From positions 1 through 20,401 of the forward strand of contig JAVVXN010000027.1 in the NCBI GenBank assembly GCA_036651575.1: a DNA stretch of 20,401 bases, in the 5' to 3' direction. The position numbers and the translations under genes are program-made. The notes under the pieces are model-generated. The model worked only from the letters and a program-made list of their open reading frames with translations. It searched no databases and had not been told where the DNA came from. This document shows positions 7,180 to 14,590 of the stretch, one piece after another (within the stretch, counting starts at the first letter, position 1; each line of letters opens with the position of its first letter). This stretch comes from JAVWGW01 sp036651575. GTDB taxonomy: Bacteria > Actinomycetota > Coriobacteriia > Coriobacteriales > Eggerthellaceae.

Positions 7180-8688
7180 ATGCGTGAAGAGACGGGCTCG
7201 TCAAACGTTACGGATCGGGGAGTTCCCGTTATGCAGACGCCAAGCGCATGTATTTTGGCGACGGTGGGGTTTGCGTGCCTTACCGCGTGGGGTACGTATT
7301 TGGTATTCGTACCGGCACTTCCGTTGCTGTCTTTTGCGCCAATCGGTATAGGGGTAGCCTGCTTGCTGCTGTCCCGTTTAGCGGCGGATGTGGCCCTGTT
7401 CTTTTGTGCGAAAAAACCGGACTTTGTGTTTGATCGTTTACGGGAGCTGATTTTCCCCCTTTTGCTGGTGTCTTATCTCCCCGTTGTGGCAATTGCGCTC
7501 CTTGTGTGGGGAGGCGTTGTTTCGTCAAGCACGCCTCTTTCGTACGCGGTTTGGATACTGTGTGGTTTGGGGGATTTGTCCCTATCTTTGGCCTGGATGG
7601 TGTTGTTCAGCATGATGTCGGCTCGATGGACCGCGTTGTCGATCGCGTCGGGGGGCGCTTTGGCAACACCGCTTTTTTTGCTTGTTGCCGGTGCTGGAAG
7701 CCCGATTTTAAGTCTTGTTGGTATTGCTTTTGTGCTTGGCGTCAGCGGGGTTATTGCTTTTTATCTGCTTACTAAGACGGGAAACGAACCGCTTCGTGTT
7801 ATGAAAACCTATCAGCGGTATCCCGTCATTTCGCCGAAAGCGGCGTTGTCGGTCGGATCCCACGGTATGGTGTATGGATTTGTGGTTATCATGCTGTGTA
7901 TCATGGGCAAGGATTTTGTTCTGGTGGCAGCCAGTGCGGGTATCGTAGGGTCGGGTGTTGCCATTTTATGGGCTATCCGACGGACGAAATCAAAATGGGA
8001 TACCGGAGTGGTGCAGCGTATAACAATTCCCATCGTTGTTGCGGCCCTTTTGTTTGTTCCCTTTTTCGGAGATGTCGGTCGTGTCGTTTTGGGTGCTATC
8101 GCTGTCGGAACGTTTGCCTACGCAACTTTGATGGAGTGGACCGATCTCGCCGTTGCAAATTATGAGTTCCAGCTCTATCCCGTCAAGCGATATGCCTGTG
8201 GCCGCTTGGCTCAATGGGCGGGTTTTTTGATTGGCGGCTTAGTGGCTTTTCTGGCCTTTTATGCGTATCCGCTTTCGCAACTGCAGTTGATCTTTTTGTC
8301 GTGCACCATCGCGGTCGTTGTGGTGGCGGTGTTTTCTATTTATGGCGCAGATGATTCGGGAACAAAGGAAGCCTTGCTCGAAATTATGGTAGGAGACGAC
8401 GACAAGCTTATTATTGAACCACCCAAAAATGCTGCTCCCTTTAGGTCACGCTGCGATGATTTGGTAAAGAAGTATCAGCTTTCGAGCCGTGAGGCGGAAG
8501 TTTTTAACTATCTTGCAAAGGGACGCAATGCTGAATATATCCAGCAGAAACTGTTTATCAGTGGAAACACGGTCAAAACCCACATTTGTCACATTTACAA
8601 GAAGATGAATATCAATTCTCAGCAGCGCTTAATTGACTATGTCGATCAGCGGAATACCCCGCAAGAGGATGCTTTTCGCAGCGAATAA
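7180..8688 (+). CDS. Membrane-embedded LuxR-family regulator (about 12 TM helices + C-terminal HTH)
   Basis: The 502-residue product has about 12 hydrophobic helices in an MFS-like arrangement up to about residue 390. A polar linker follows, then a LuxR/GerE helix-turn-helix from about residue 434: LSSREAEVFNYLAKGR, then the recognition helix SGNTVKTHICHIYKKM. Such transporter-like sensors fused to a LuxR HTH are characteristic of Eggerthellaceae, often beside molybdoenzyme genes for host or dietary compounds; this is established context, not proof. The start is ATG at 7180, 8 nt after GAAGGGG (7165-7171); the frame is open upstream to 7009, with ATGs there lacking a good ribosome site. The gene is divergent from the molybdoenzyme, so the membrane part may sense the enzyme's substrate. 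Confidence 0.87.
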   Translation: MREETGSSNVTDRGVPVMQTPSACILATVGFACLTAWGTYLVFVPALPLLSFAPIGIGVACLLLSRLAADVALFFCAKKPDFVFDRLRELIFPLLLVSYLPVVAIALLVWGGVVSSSTPLSYAVWILCGLGDLSLSLAWMVLFSMMSARWTALSIASGGALATPLFLLVAGAGSPILSLVGIAFVLGVSGVIAFYLLTKTGNEPLRVMKTYQRYPVISPKAALSVGSHGMVYGFVVIMLCIMGKDFVLVAASAGIVGSGVAILWAIRRTKSKWDTGVVQRITIPIVVAALLFVPFFGDVGRVVLGAIAVGTFAYATLMEWTDLAVANYEFQLYPVKRYACGRLAQWAGFLIGGLVAFLAFYAYPLSQLQLIFLSCTIAVVVVAVFSIYGADDSGTKEALLEIMVGDDDKLIIEPPKNAAPFRSRCDDLVKKYQLSSREAEVFNYLAKGRNAEYIQQKLFISGNTVKTHICHIYKKMNINSQQRLIDYVDQRNTPQEDAFRSE

Positions 8689-8743
8689 GGTACGAGCGAA
8701 AGTGGGGGTATTGGTGCGGGAAGGTTGTCGGGCGTTTCGGGCA

Positions 8744-8843
8744 NNNNNNNNNNNNNNNNNNNNNNNNNNNNNNNNNNNNNNNNNNNNNNNNNNNNNNNNN
8801 NNNNNNNNNNNNNNNNNNNNNNNNNNNNNNNNNNNNNNNNNNN
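8744..8843. other. Assembly gap (100 N)
   Basis: Exactly 100 unknown bases, the conventional length for a scaffold gap of unknown size. Genes may be missing here, and the joining of the left and right halves rests on scaffolding rather than continuous sequence. Confidence 0.97.
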
Positions 8844-8891
8844 ATCTTTGGATTTCGTGAGATTTTTGCACTTCTGGGGGCTCCAGGGTGC

Positions 8892-9479
8892 TTATCGTGT
8901 GAGTTTGCCGTGCGGGGATGCTTCCGTTTGGGGTAGGCGAGCAAACAGCTCTGCGGCGAATGTTCCCGTGATGGCGCCAACGATAAGCGATGCAAGGACG
9001 AGCACGGGCAGATAAAACGCAAGGGCGGGGGTTGCCGTTATGGCGGTGGCCGCCGCGATCTGGCCGATGCTGTGGGCCACAGCTGATACCATCGAGCACG
9101 CACGAACGCTGCGATAAGGAGAAAAGCGCCAAAAGAGATATGCGACCGCGAAGGCTGCAGCGCCACCTGCAAGGCTGAAGGGGAGAGCTGCCAATTGTCC
9201 TGTCAGGGCAGCGCCGAGGAAGATGCGTATCGCAAGGATGGCAAACGCATCGCGCGGGCCAAAAGCGAACAGGGCATATACGGTGACGATGTTTGAGAGG
9301 CCCAGTTTAATGCCGGGAAGAGCGAAGGGCAAAGGTATAAACGATTCGATGACCGAAATGATTAGGGCGAGGGCTATTAAAAGCGCGCATCGGGTCAGAT
9401 GCTTCGTGTGCGACCGAGCGTTTTTTTCACGGCGGGCTGTGGCTGAACGATTATCGAGTACGCGCATCGATTTTTCCAT
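8892..9479 (-). CDS. Gx transporter family / heptaprenyl diphosphate synthase component I-like membrane protein
   Basis: The 195-residue protein has a basic N-terminus (about 25 residues) and then five or six hydrophobic helices. The segment IPLPFALPGIKLGLSNIV, followed by FLGA and a Gly/Ala-rich helix, is characteristic of the Hpre_diP_synt_I (Gx) family. These small membrane proteins resemble ECF S-components and are often found beside rnf/apbE genes or polyprenyl synthases; their activity is not settled. The start is ATG at 9479, 8 nt after AAGGGGG; a TTG at 9497 is less likely. It overlaps the NusG-II gene by 29 nt and is the last visible gene of the rnf operon before the assembly gap. 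A polyprenyl synthase could lie in the gap, but that is a guess. Confidence 0.8.
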   Translation of the reverse strand: MEKSMRVLDNRSATARREKNARSHTKHLTRCALLIALALIISVIESFIPLPFALPGIKLGLSNIVTVYALFAFGPRDAFAILAIRIFLGAALTGQLAALPFSLAGGAAAFAVAYLFWRFSPYRSVRACSMVSAVAHSIGQIAAATAITATPALAFYLPVLVLASLIVGAITGTFAAELFARLPQTEASPHGKLTR

Positions 9480-9846
9480 CGGTTTCGCCCCCTTCAAGCG
9501 TGATCGTCAGTCGGTGGGGAAGACACGCGATAGGAGTGCCTGCTGCCTGTGTCCAGCCAAATGCGACACATACTTTATCGGGGCAATTCGCTTCGATAAC
9601 GCGGATGCGTCCGTGTTCGACAGCGATATCGTTGTAGCCGTATTCGTCGGCGACACGAAAAGTGTAGGGCTGGTCGACCTGGGAAAGATCGATGGTTTTA
9701 ATGATTGTGCCAGCTTTCGTAATAACCGCTTTCGAAGGGGTGGGTTGCGTTTGAAGAGCCGCAAGCGCTATCAGGCACAGGGCGACTATGGCGACAATGA
9801 TGCCACCGAAGATAAGTGTCCTTCTTTTTTCTTCAACAATCCTCAT
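9451..9846 (-). CDS. NusG domain II-containing extracytosolic protein
   Basis: The 131-residue product has one N-terminal membrane anchor (about residues 11-31) and a small beta-rich domain outside the cell. The conserved Cys pattern of this family is present: Cys88 and Cys93 in NCPDKVC, and Cys108 in PIACLPHRL. Despite the name, it is not a transcription factor; the domain is shared with NusG only by fold. It overlaps apbE by 4 nt (ATGA) and the next gene by 29 nt, so it is certainly co-translated with the rnf/apbE operon. A redox or metal-binding function at the membrane surface, linked to flavin-carrying proteins, is inferred from context. No enzymatic activity is known to me. Confidence 0.85.
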   Translation of the reverse strand: MRIVEEKRRTLIFGGIIVAIVALCLIALAALQTQPTPSKAVITKAGTIIKTIDLSQVDQPYTFRVADEYGYNDIAVEHGRIRVIEANCPDKVCVAFGWTQAAGTPIACLPHRLTITLEGGETDGKIDARTR

Positions 9847-10934
9847 CGATTTACTACTGACTGCGTGAAGCTATCAGAATTGGTGCAGGTGAAAACATCC
9901 GCAAGGCCTTCGGTTAGGTAAACGTCTTTGGTTGTTGTCACGAATACGGCTTCAAAAGAGGGGTCGGTGCGCCAATAGGCGAGTGCGTCGTCGAGGCCGA
10001 GGGCAAACAGGGCGGTTGAGAGTCCGTCGCAGCGCGTTGCCTGAGGGGCGATGACGCTGACCGATTCCAAACCGGTGTTTGCGGGATATCCTGTTTTCGC
10101 GTCAAGAATGTGCCAATAACGATTTCCTGCCTCATCGGTAAAAAAGCGCTCGTATGTGCCGGCCGTTGCCACCGATCCATTTGTGAGAGAGAGGGTTGCG
10201 AAATGGCTCGATGGGTCAAAAGGGTCTTGAATGCCGATTTTCCACGGAGAGCCATCGGGCCGTGCGCCTACGACCGACACGTTGCCCCCTAAATCGATGA
10301 CCGCAGAAGAGACGCCTTCTTTTTGCAGCACATCAAAAAGAACGTCACCGGTGTACCCTTTCGCAATTCCGCCCAAATCGATTTGGGCGCGTTCGGGTAA
10401 AGCGACAGAGGAGGTGGCTTCGTTGAGCTCGATGCGTCGATAGTCGATATCTTTTACGAGGGCTTTAAGCGTTTCGGCAGAAGGGATCTGATGGTTGCCC
10501 GTGTCGAAGCCCCAGGCTGCAACTGCTGGAAATATCGAAATATCAAAAGCACCCCGGGTTGCCTCACTGATTGCTTGTGCTTGCGTGATCAGCGAAAAAG
10601 TATCAGAGGAAACAGTCTGCGGCACGTTGTGTGCCTGGTTGAGCCGATGTACGTCGCTTGTCGTTTTGCTGGGGGCGAACAGATTTTCAAGTTCTTTTGT
10701 GCGCGCCACTGCTTTATCGAGCGCTGCGTCGGTGTTGGAGCCATACGCGGTAATCGTCATCGAGGTATCCATCGCAAAAAACGATCGCTCGGTTTTTTTG
10801 TCGCCGATGTCCGCGCAGGAAGAAAGTAAAAGCACCGATATTATCACGAGAAAAAATGCTCCGAAAAATGCCCCGCCCAACACCTTTGACGGAAAGCGTT
10901 TTAACTCGAAAGGTTTTAGTTCGCGGGTGTTCAT
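9843..10934 (-). CDS. apbE: FAD:protein FMN transferase (lipoprotein)
   Basis: Transfers FMN from FAD to a threonine of target proteins on the outer side of the membrane. The 363-residue product has a signal peptide with lipobox LSSC (lipid-attached Cys40), so it is a membrane-anchored lipoprotein. Family motifs are clear: FFAMDTSMTITAYG near the mature N-terminus, DLGGIAKGY for FAD binding, HILDAKTGYP, and the metal-binding acidic segment TRCDGLSTALFALG. Start chosen at ATG 10934, which overlaps the rnfB stop by 4 nt (ATGA); a longer frame to 11000 would run inside rnfB. Placed within the rnf operon, its natural targets are RnfG (Thr157) and RnfD (Thr160). Confidence 0.95.
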   Translation of the reverse strand: MNTRELKPFELKRFPSKVLGGAFFGAFFLVIISVLLLSSCADIGDKKTERSFFAMDTSMTITAYGSNTDAALDKAVARTKELENLFAPSKTTSDVHRLNQAHNVPQTVSSDTFSLITQAQAISEATRGAFDISIFPAVAAWGFDTGNHQIPSAETLKALVKDIDYRRIELNEATSSVALPERAQIDLGGIAKGYTGDVLFDVLQKEGVSSAVIDLGGNVSVVGARPDGSPWKIGIQDPFDPSSHFATLSLTNGSVATAGTYERFFTDEAGNRYWHILDAKTGYPANTGLESVSVIAPQATRCDGLSTALFALGLDDALAYWRTDPSFEAVFVTTTKDVYLTEGLADVFTCTNSDSFTQSVVNR

Positions 10935-11737
10935 CGAAAGTGAAGAGGCGATATTGCGCTTGTCGGGCAGGTGCTTACGCACGTGCCGCACCCGATGCAC
11001 AGACGGCTATCGATTGAGGCGAGATTGTCGGTGACCGTAATTGCCTGAACCGGGCACTCCTTCACGCATTTTTGGCATCCGATGCATCCGATGCTGCACA
11101 CTTCGCGGGTCTTTTTGGGATTCATCGTATTTTTGCAGGTTACAATTGAGATGAGTTCACTGCCGCGCTGCTCGTGCATGGAGATAACACCGCGGGGGCA
11201 CACGCTGATGCATTTTCCGCAACCAATGCACAGGGCCTGATCAACTGACGCGATATCGTCGGTGATGCTGATTGCGCCAAATTCGCAGAGGGCAACGCAG
11301 TCCCCGAAGCCCAAGCATCCGAAAGGACAGGAAAGACTGCTGTAGAACAGCGTGCTGAACACGCGGCAGCTTTGCACGCCTTCAAATTCAAAGTGGGGAT
11401 TGATGTGCTGCGATGACCCTTTGCATGAAACGATTGCCTTGCGCGCCACGGGAGATTGCGCTTCTACTCCCAAAAATGCAGCAACTTCTTCGGCGACAAC
11501 GTCGCCTCCGACGGTGCACGCGTTGGGGGCAGCATCGGCTTCAAGCAGTGCTTTGGCATAGGACTCGCATCCGGGGAAGCCGCATGATCCGCAATTGACT
11601 CCGGGTAAAATTCCTACCAAATAGGCAAGGCGGCCGTCCTCTTTGACGCCGAGCGTTTTAGATACAGCAAGCAATAAAATCGCACCTATGAGGCCGAGCG
11701 CGGCAATAACGACAACGGTTGTTATGATACTTTCCAT
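10931..11737 (-). CDS. rnfB: Rnf complex iron-sulfur subunit RnfB
   Basis: The 268-residue subunit accepts electrons from reduced ferredoxin at the cytoplasmic side. It has one N-terminal helix (about residues 5-25), then the RnfB-type cluster motif with Cys49, Cys52, Cys57 and Cys74 (NCGSCGFPGC). Many further Cys ligands follow. Two ferredoxin-like motifs are complete at 170/173/176/180 and 218/221/224/228, a third at 247/250/253/257, and an atypical set at 137/141/147/151. This is the multi-cluster form typical of Gram-positive and other anaerobe Rnf complexes. The Shine-Dalgarno AGGAAG precedes the ATG. A 24-nt gap separates it from rnfA, and apbE starts in its stop codon. Confidence 0.96.
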   Translation of the reverse strand: MESIITTVVVIAALGLIGAILLLAVSKTLGVKEDGRLAYLVGILPGVNCGSCGFPGCESYAKALLEADAAPNACTVGGDVVAEEVAAFLGVEAQSPVARKAIVSCKGSSQHINPHFEFEGVQSCRVFSTLFYSSLSCPFGCLGFGDCVALCEFGAISITDDIASVDQALCIGCGKCISVCPRGVISMHEQRGSELISIVTCKNTMNPKKTREVCSIGCIGCQKCVKECPVQAITVTDNLASIDSRLCIGCGTCVSTCPTSAISPLHFR

Positions 11738-11761
11738 CGGTAACTTCCTTTTCCGTTGTGG

Positions 11762-12352
11762 CTATACGCCGAAAATATTTTCGATAACGCCGCTAAAGCA
11801 CATGAAGCTCAAGCTGACGATCCCCGCAGAAATCAGCGTGATTGGCAAGCCGCGAAACGCCTGTGGGGGGTTGCTCTCCTCCACGCGCCGGCGTACTCCC
11901 GAAAACAGAACCATCGCAAGGAGAAATCCCAGGCCGGCACCGAGGGCGCACACCAGGCTTTCAGGGTAGTTGTATCCCTGGTCAAGCGCCAGAATGGTCA
12001 CACCTAAAACCGCACAGTTGGTGGTGATGAGCGGCAGGTATACGCCCAGTGATGTGTGGAGCGAAGTGAAGAACCGTTTGATAACCAGTTCGAGCAGCTG
12101 CACCACGACGGCAATGATAAGGATGAAGGCAATGGTTTGTAAATACTCGAGGCCGCACGAGATAAGGAGCTGTTGCACCGGCCAGGTAACCGCTGTTGCC
12201 AACACCATGACAATGGTGACCGCACATCCCATGCCCGCCGCAGAATCGAGCTTTTTCGAGACTCCCAAAAACGGACAAATGCCGAGGAACTTTACCAGTA
12301 CATAGTTGTTGACGAAGATCATGCTGAACAGTATGGCCGCATATTGCGTCAT
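11762..12352 (-). CDS. rnfA: Rnf complex membrane subunit RnfA
   Basis: The 196-residue membrane protein has about six helices and the conserved openings MIFVNNYVLVKFLGICPFLG and LPLITTNCAVLGV of the RnfA/NqrE family. RnfA and RnfE face each other in inverted topology and hold a [2Fe-2S] cluster in the membrane by Cys pairs; the candidates here are the Cys residues in LGICPFLG and TTNCAVLG. It overlaps rnfE by 4 nt (ATGA), showing translational coupling. Length is typical. Confidence 0.96.
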   Translation of the reverse strand: MTQYAAILFSMIFVNNYVLVKFLGICPFLGVSKKLDSAAGMGCAVTIVMVLATAVTWPVQQLLISCGLEYLQTIAFILIIAVVVQLLELVIKRFFTSLHTSLGVYLPLITTNCAVLGVTILALDQGYNYPESLVCALGAGLGFLLAMVLFSGVRRRVEESNPPQAFRGLPITLISAGIVSLSFMCFSGVIENIFGV

Positions 12353-13050
12353 GAACGCTCACTTCCTTTCGCCGCGCATGCCCCACAGGCGCTGCAGTTT
12401 GTCTGTGGCTCGCTTTCGGCTTTTGCGTCTTGCGCGCCGCGCAATCGGCGGCGACGCGTCTGCAGTGCCATCGAAGCAGCGATCAGCACTCCCAACACGA
12501 TAAACCCGCCAGGAGGGGTGCCGAAAAGCAGCATCGGTTCGATGAAAGGGGGCAGTACCGGTATGCTGAAAAAGGTTCCCGCACCCAGGATTTCCCTGAT
12601 AGACGACATTAAGATCAGGGTCATGGTAAACCCGATGCCCATGCCGAGCCCGTCAAGTGTTGCGTCTTTGACCGGGTGTTTTGACGCAAAAACCTCGGCG
12701 CGCCCCAAGACGATGCAGTTGACGACGATAAGCGGCAAGTAAATGCCGAGCGCGTTGTTGAGGTCGGGTAAGTAGGCTGAAATGACCATCATGATGATCG
12801 TGACGAATCCGGCGATGATCGTGATGAACGCCGGTAAGCGCACCGTGTCGGGTATGACGTTGCGTAAAAGCGAGATCACAATTTCAGAGCAGACCAACAC
12901 GAAAGTTGTGGCAATTCCCATGCCCAACCCATTGGTCGCCAGCGTTGTGATCGCCAGCGTGGGGCACAAGCCCAGCATCTGACGCAACGTTGGGTTTTCT
13001 TCAAGAAGTCCTTTGGCAAATAATGTCATAGAGGGTGATTTCTCGTTCAT
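12349..13050 (-). CDS. rnfE: Rnf complex membrane subunit RnfE with Cys-rich C-terminal tail
   Basis: The 233-residue membrane protein has about six helices. RnfE/NqrD motifs ENPTLRQMLGLCPTLAIT and LPLIVVNCIVLGRAE are present, including the two Cys expected to share the membrane [2Fe-2S] cluster with RnfA. After the last helix come a basic stretch (QTRRRRLRG) and a hydrophilic tail ending with Cys219, Cys222 and Cys225 (NCSACGAC). That C-x2-C-x2-C tail is not part of the core fold and suggests a metal or iron-sulfur site on the cytoplasmic side. The gene overlaps rnfG and rnfA by 4 nt each. Confidence 0.95.
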   Translation of the reverse strand: MNEKSPSMTLFAKGLLEENPTLRQMLGLCPTLAITTLATNGLGMGIATTFVLVCSEIVISLLRNVIPDTVRLPAFITIIAGFVTIIMMVISAYLPDLNNALGIYLPLIVVNCIVLGRAEVFASKHPVKDATLDGLGMGIGFTMTLILMSSIREILGAGTFFSIPVLPPFIEPMLLFGTPPGGFIVLGVLIAASMALQTRRRRLRGAQDAKAESEPQTNCSACGACAAKGSERS

Positions 13051-13637
13051 GAGACGCTCTCTCCCTTCTTGGTTTCGGTTCCGGAGCCGACCGTGTTTGG
13101 TTGCGCGACCGAGCGGTAGGCTTGTGTGGCTTCATTGATTGCTGCAAGTGCCGCTTTTGAGGAGATCGTGGCTCCGGTTATGGTGTCGATATCTTCGAGG
13201 CCGATCGGTGCTGCAGGGCGAGCGTTAAACTGCGTGATAAAGAAGTCTTCGGAAATCTTTGTGCCGAGCCCGGGAGTTTCTTTGTTCTCCATCACGTTTA
13301 CGCGCCTGATAGACCCGTCGGCGTTGAAGGCGATTGCAACGGGCACCGGGCCTGAGTAGCCCTTTGATGCTGCCACAACGATATAGCCCGCCTCGTCTTC
13401 TGCGCGCATGCACGCGCTCACACCGGGCGCTTCACAGGCGAGCGGTGTGAAATCGCGCGCTTCGGGAATGAGCGATGCGTAGAGAGCTCGTGCTGTCGCT
13501 TCTCGGTTGGCGGTGATTACGGGCAGCGTAAAGGCGTTGGTCGTTCCCAGTAAAAGCCCTACTACGATGCAGATAATGACCAATACCACCACGGGCTTGG
13601 CTGTGGTCTTCCAAAAAATTGATTCGTGCGCGGTCAT
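13047..13637 (-). CDS. rnfG: Rnf complex FMN-carrying subunit RnfG
   Basis: The 196-residue subunit has one N-terminal membrane anchor (about residues 15-35) and an extracytosolic FMN-binding domain. The flavinylation motif TGAT lies at residues 154-157, with Thr157 as the residue to which ApbE links FMN by a phosphoester. The segment ENKETPGLGTKI is typical of the family. The start is ATG at 13637, 8 nt after GGAAAGGAG; an upstream in-frame start at 13658 lies inside rnfD and is less likely. The chosen ATG overlaps the rnfD stop by 4 nt. Electrons pass from RnfD through RnfG in the membrane arm. Confidence 0.95.
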   Translation of the reverse strand: MTAHESIFWKTTAKPVVVLVIICIVVGLLLGTTNAFTLPVITANREATARALYASLIPEARDFTPLACEAPGVSACMRAEDEAGYIVVAASKGYSGPVPVAIAFNADGSIRRVNVMENKETPGLGTKISEDFFITQFNARPAAPIGLEDIDTITGATISSKAALAAINEATQAYRSVAQPNTVGSGTETKKGESVS

Positions 13638-14590
13638 TGCGACGCTCCTTTCCTCCACGGGCGTTTTCTTTGAGCGCCTAAGGGCAGGGTGCGCGTCAGG
13701 GAATTAATGTAGGGAACGAGCAGGTTCATGAGCAAGATCGCATAGGCAACCCCCTCGTTCATATTGCCCCAGAAGCGAATGATGCACGTGATGATGCCTA
13801 ATCCTACGGCAAAAACAATCTTGCCTTTCAGGGTGGTGGGTGAGGTCACGTAATCGGTTGCCATGAAAATTGCCCCGAGCAACAGCCCTCCCGAGAAAAT
13901 CTGACCGAGGATATCATGGCCGAACAGGGCGCTGAGCGCAGCGACGGTGCCAACGTATACCACGGGAATCGCGGGTGAGATAGTGCGGGTGATGACTAGC
14001 CAGACAAACCCGAGTAAAAGGGTGAACGCGCAGGTTTCTCCCAGAGCGCCGGCGTGCATTCCGAAGAATAGGTTGAACAGCGGCGTCGTTTCAGCTCCGG
14101 TTGCCAAAGGGGTCGCCGAGGAGACGGCGTCGAGGGTTGGTAGAAGCTGGGGCACTGCAAAGCTTGTCATGGAAGACGTGAAGGATACCGAAAGTACGAT
14201 GCGTGCAACGACGGCTGGATTGGCGAAGTTGTGGCCGAGCCCTCCGAACAGCTCTTTGACCATGATGATGGCAATGAACGATCCGATAATCGGCATGTAC
14301 AACGGAAGGGTTGAAGGTAGGTTGAAGGCGAGGAGTAATCCGGTTACCACCGCCGAAAAATCTCTTGTTGTTTGAGGCTGTTTGCGCAGGACGCACCAGG
14401 CGTATTCGAACACCACGCAGGACAACACGCAGACCGCAACCACTGCCATTGCCTGCCATCCGAACAAAACAGCGGAAGCGATAAGGGTCGGTGTAAGCGC
14501 GATGACCACGTTGCGCATGATTGCCGGGGTTGATGTGGTATCGACGATGTGGGGCGCTGTTGAAAGCAGCAGCGAATCGGTTTTTTGCAT
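13634..14590 (-). CDS. rnfD: Rnf complex FMN-carrying membrane subunit RnfD
   Basis: The 318-residue integral membrane subunit has about 8-10 helices. The covalent FMN motif SSAT (residues 157-160) follows the conserved DAV, with Thr160 as the attachment site. Other RnfD/NqrB features are ELFGGLGHNFANPA and the C-terminal RFWGNMNEGVAYAILLMN. Its ATG directly follows the rnfC stop codon, and its Shine-Dalgarno AGGAGG is formed by the last codons of rnfC, so the two genes are tightly coupled. RnfD is thought to be part of the ion-translocating path. Confidence 0.96.
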   Translation of the reverse strand: MQKTDSLLLSTAPHIVDTTSTPAIMRNVVIALTPTLIASAVLFGWQAMAVVAVCVLSCVVFEYAWCVLRKQPQTTRDFSAVVTGLLLAFNLPSTLPLYMPIIGSFIAIIMVKELFGGLGHNFANPAVVARIVLSVSFTSSMTSFAVPQLLPTLDAVSSATPLATGAETTPLFNLFFGMHAGALGETCAFTLLLGFVWLVITRTISPAIPVVYVGTVAALSALFGHDILGQIFSGGLLLGAIFMATDYVTSPTTLKGKIVFAVGLGIITCIIRFWGNMNEGVAYAILLMNLLVPYINSLTRTLPLGAQRKRPWRKGASQ

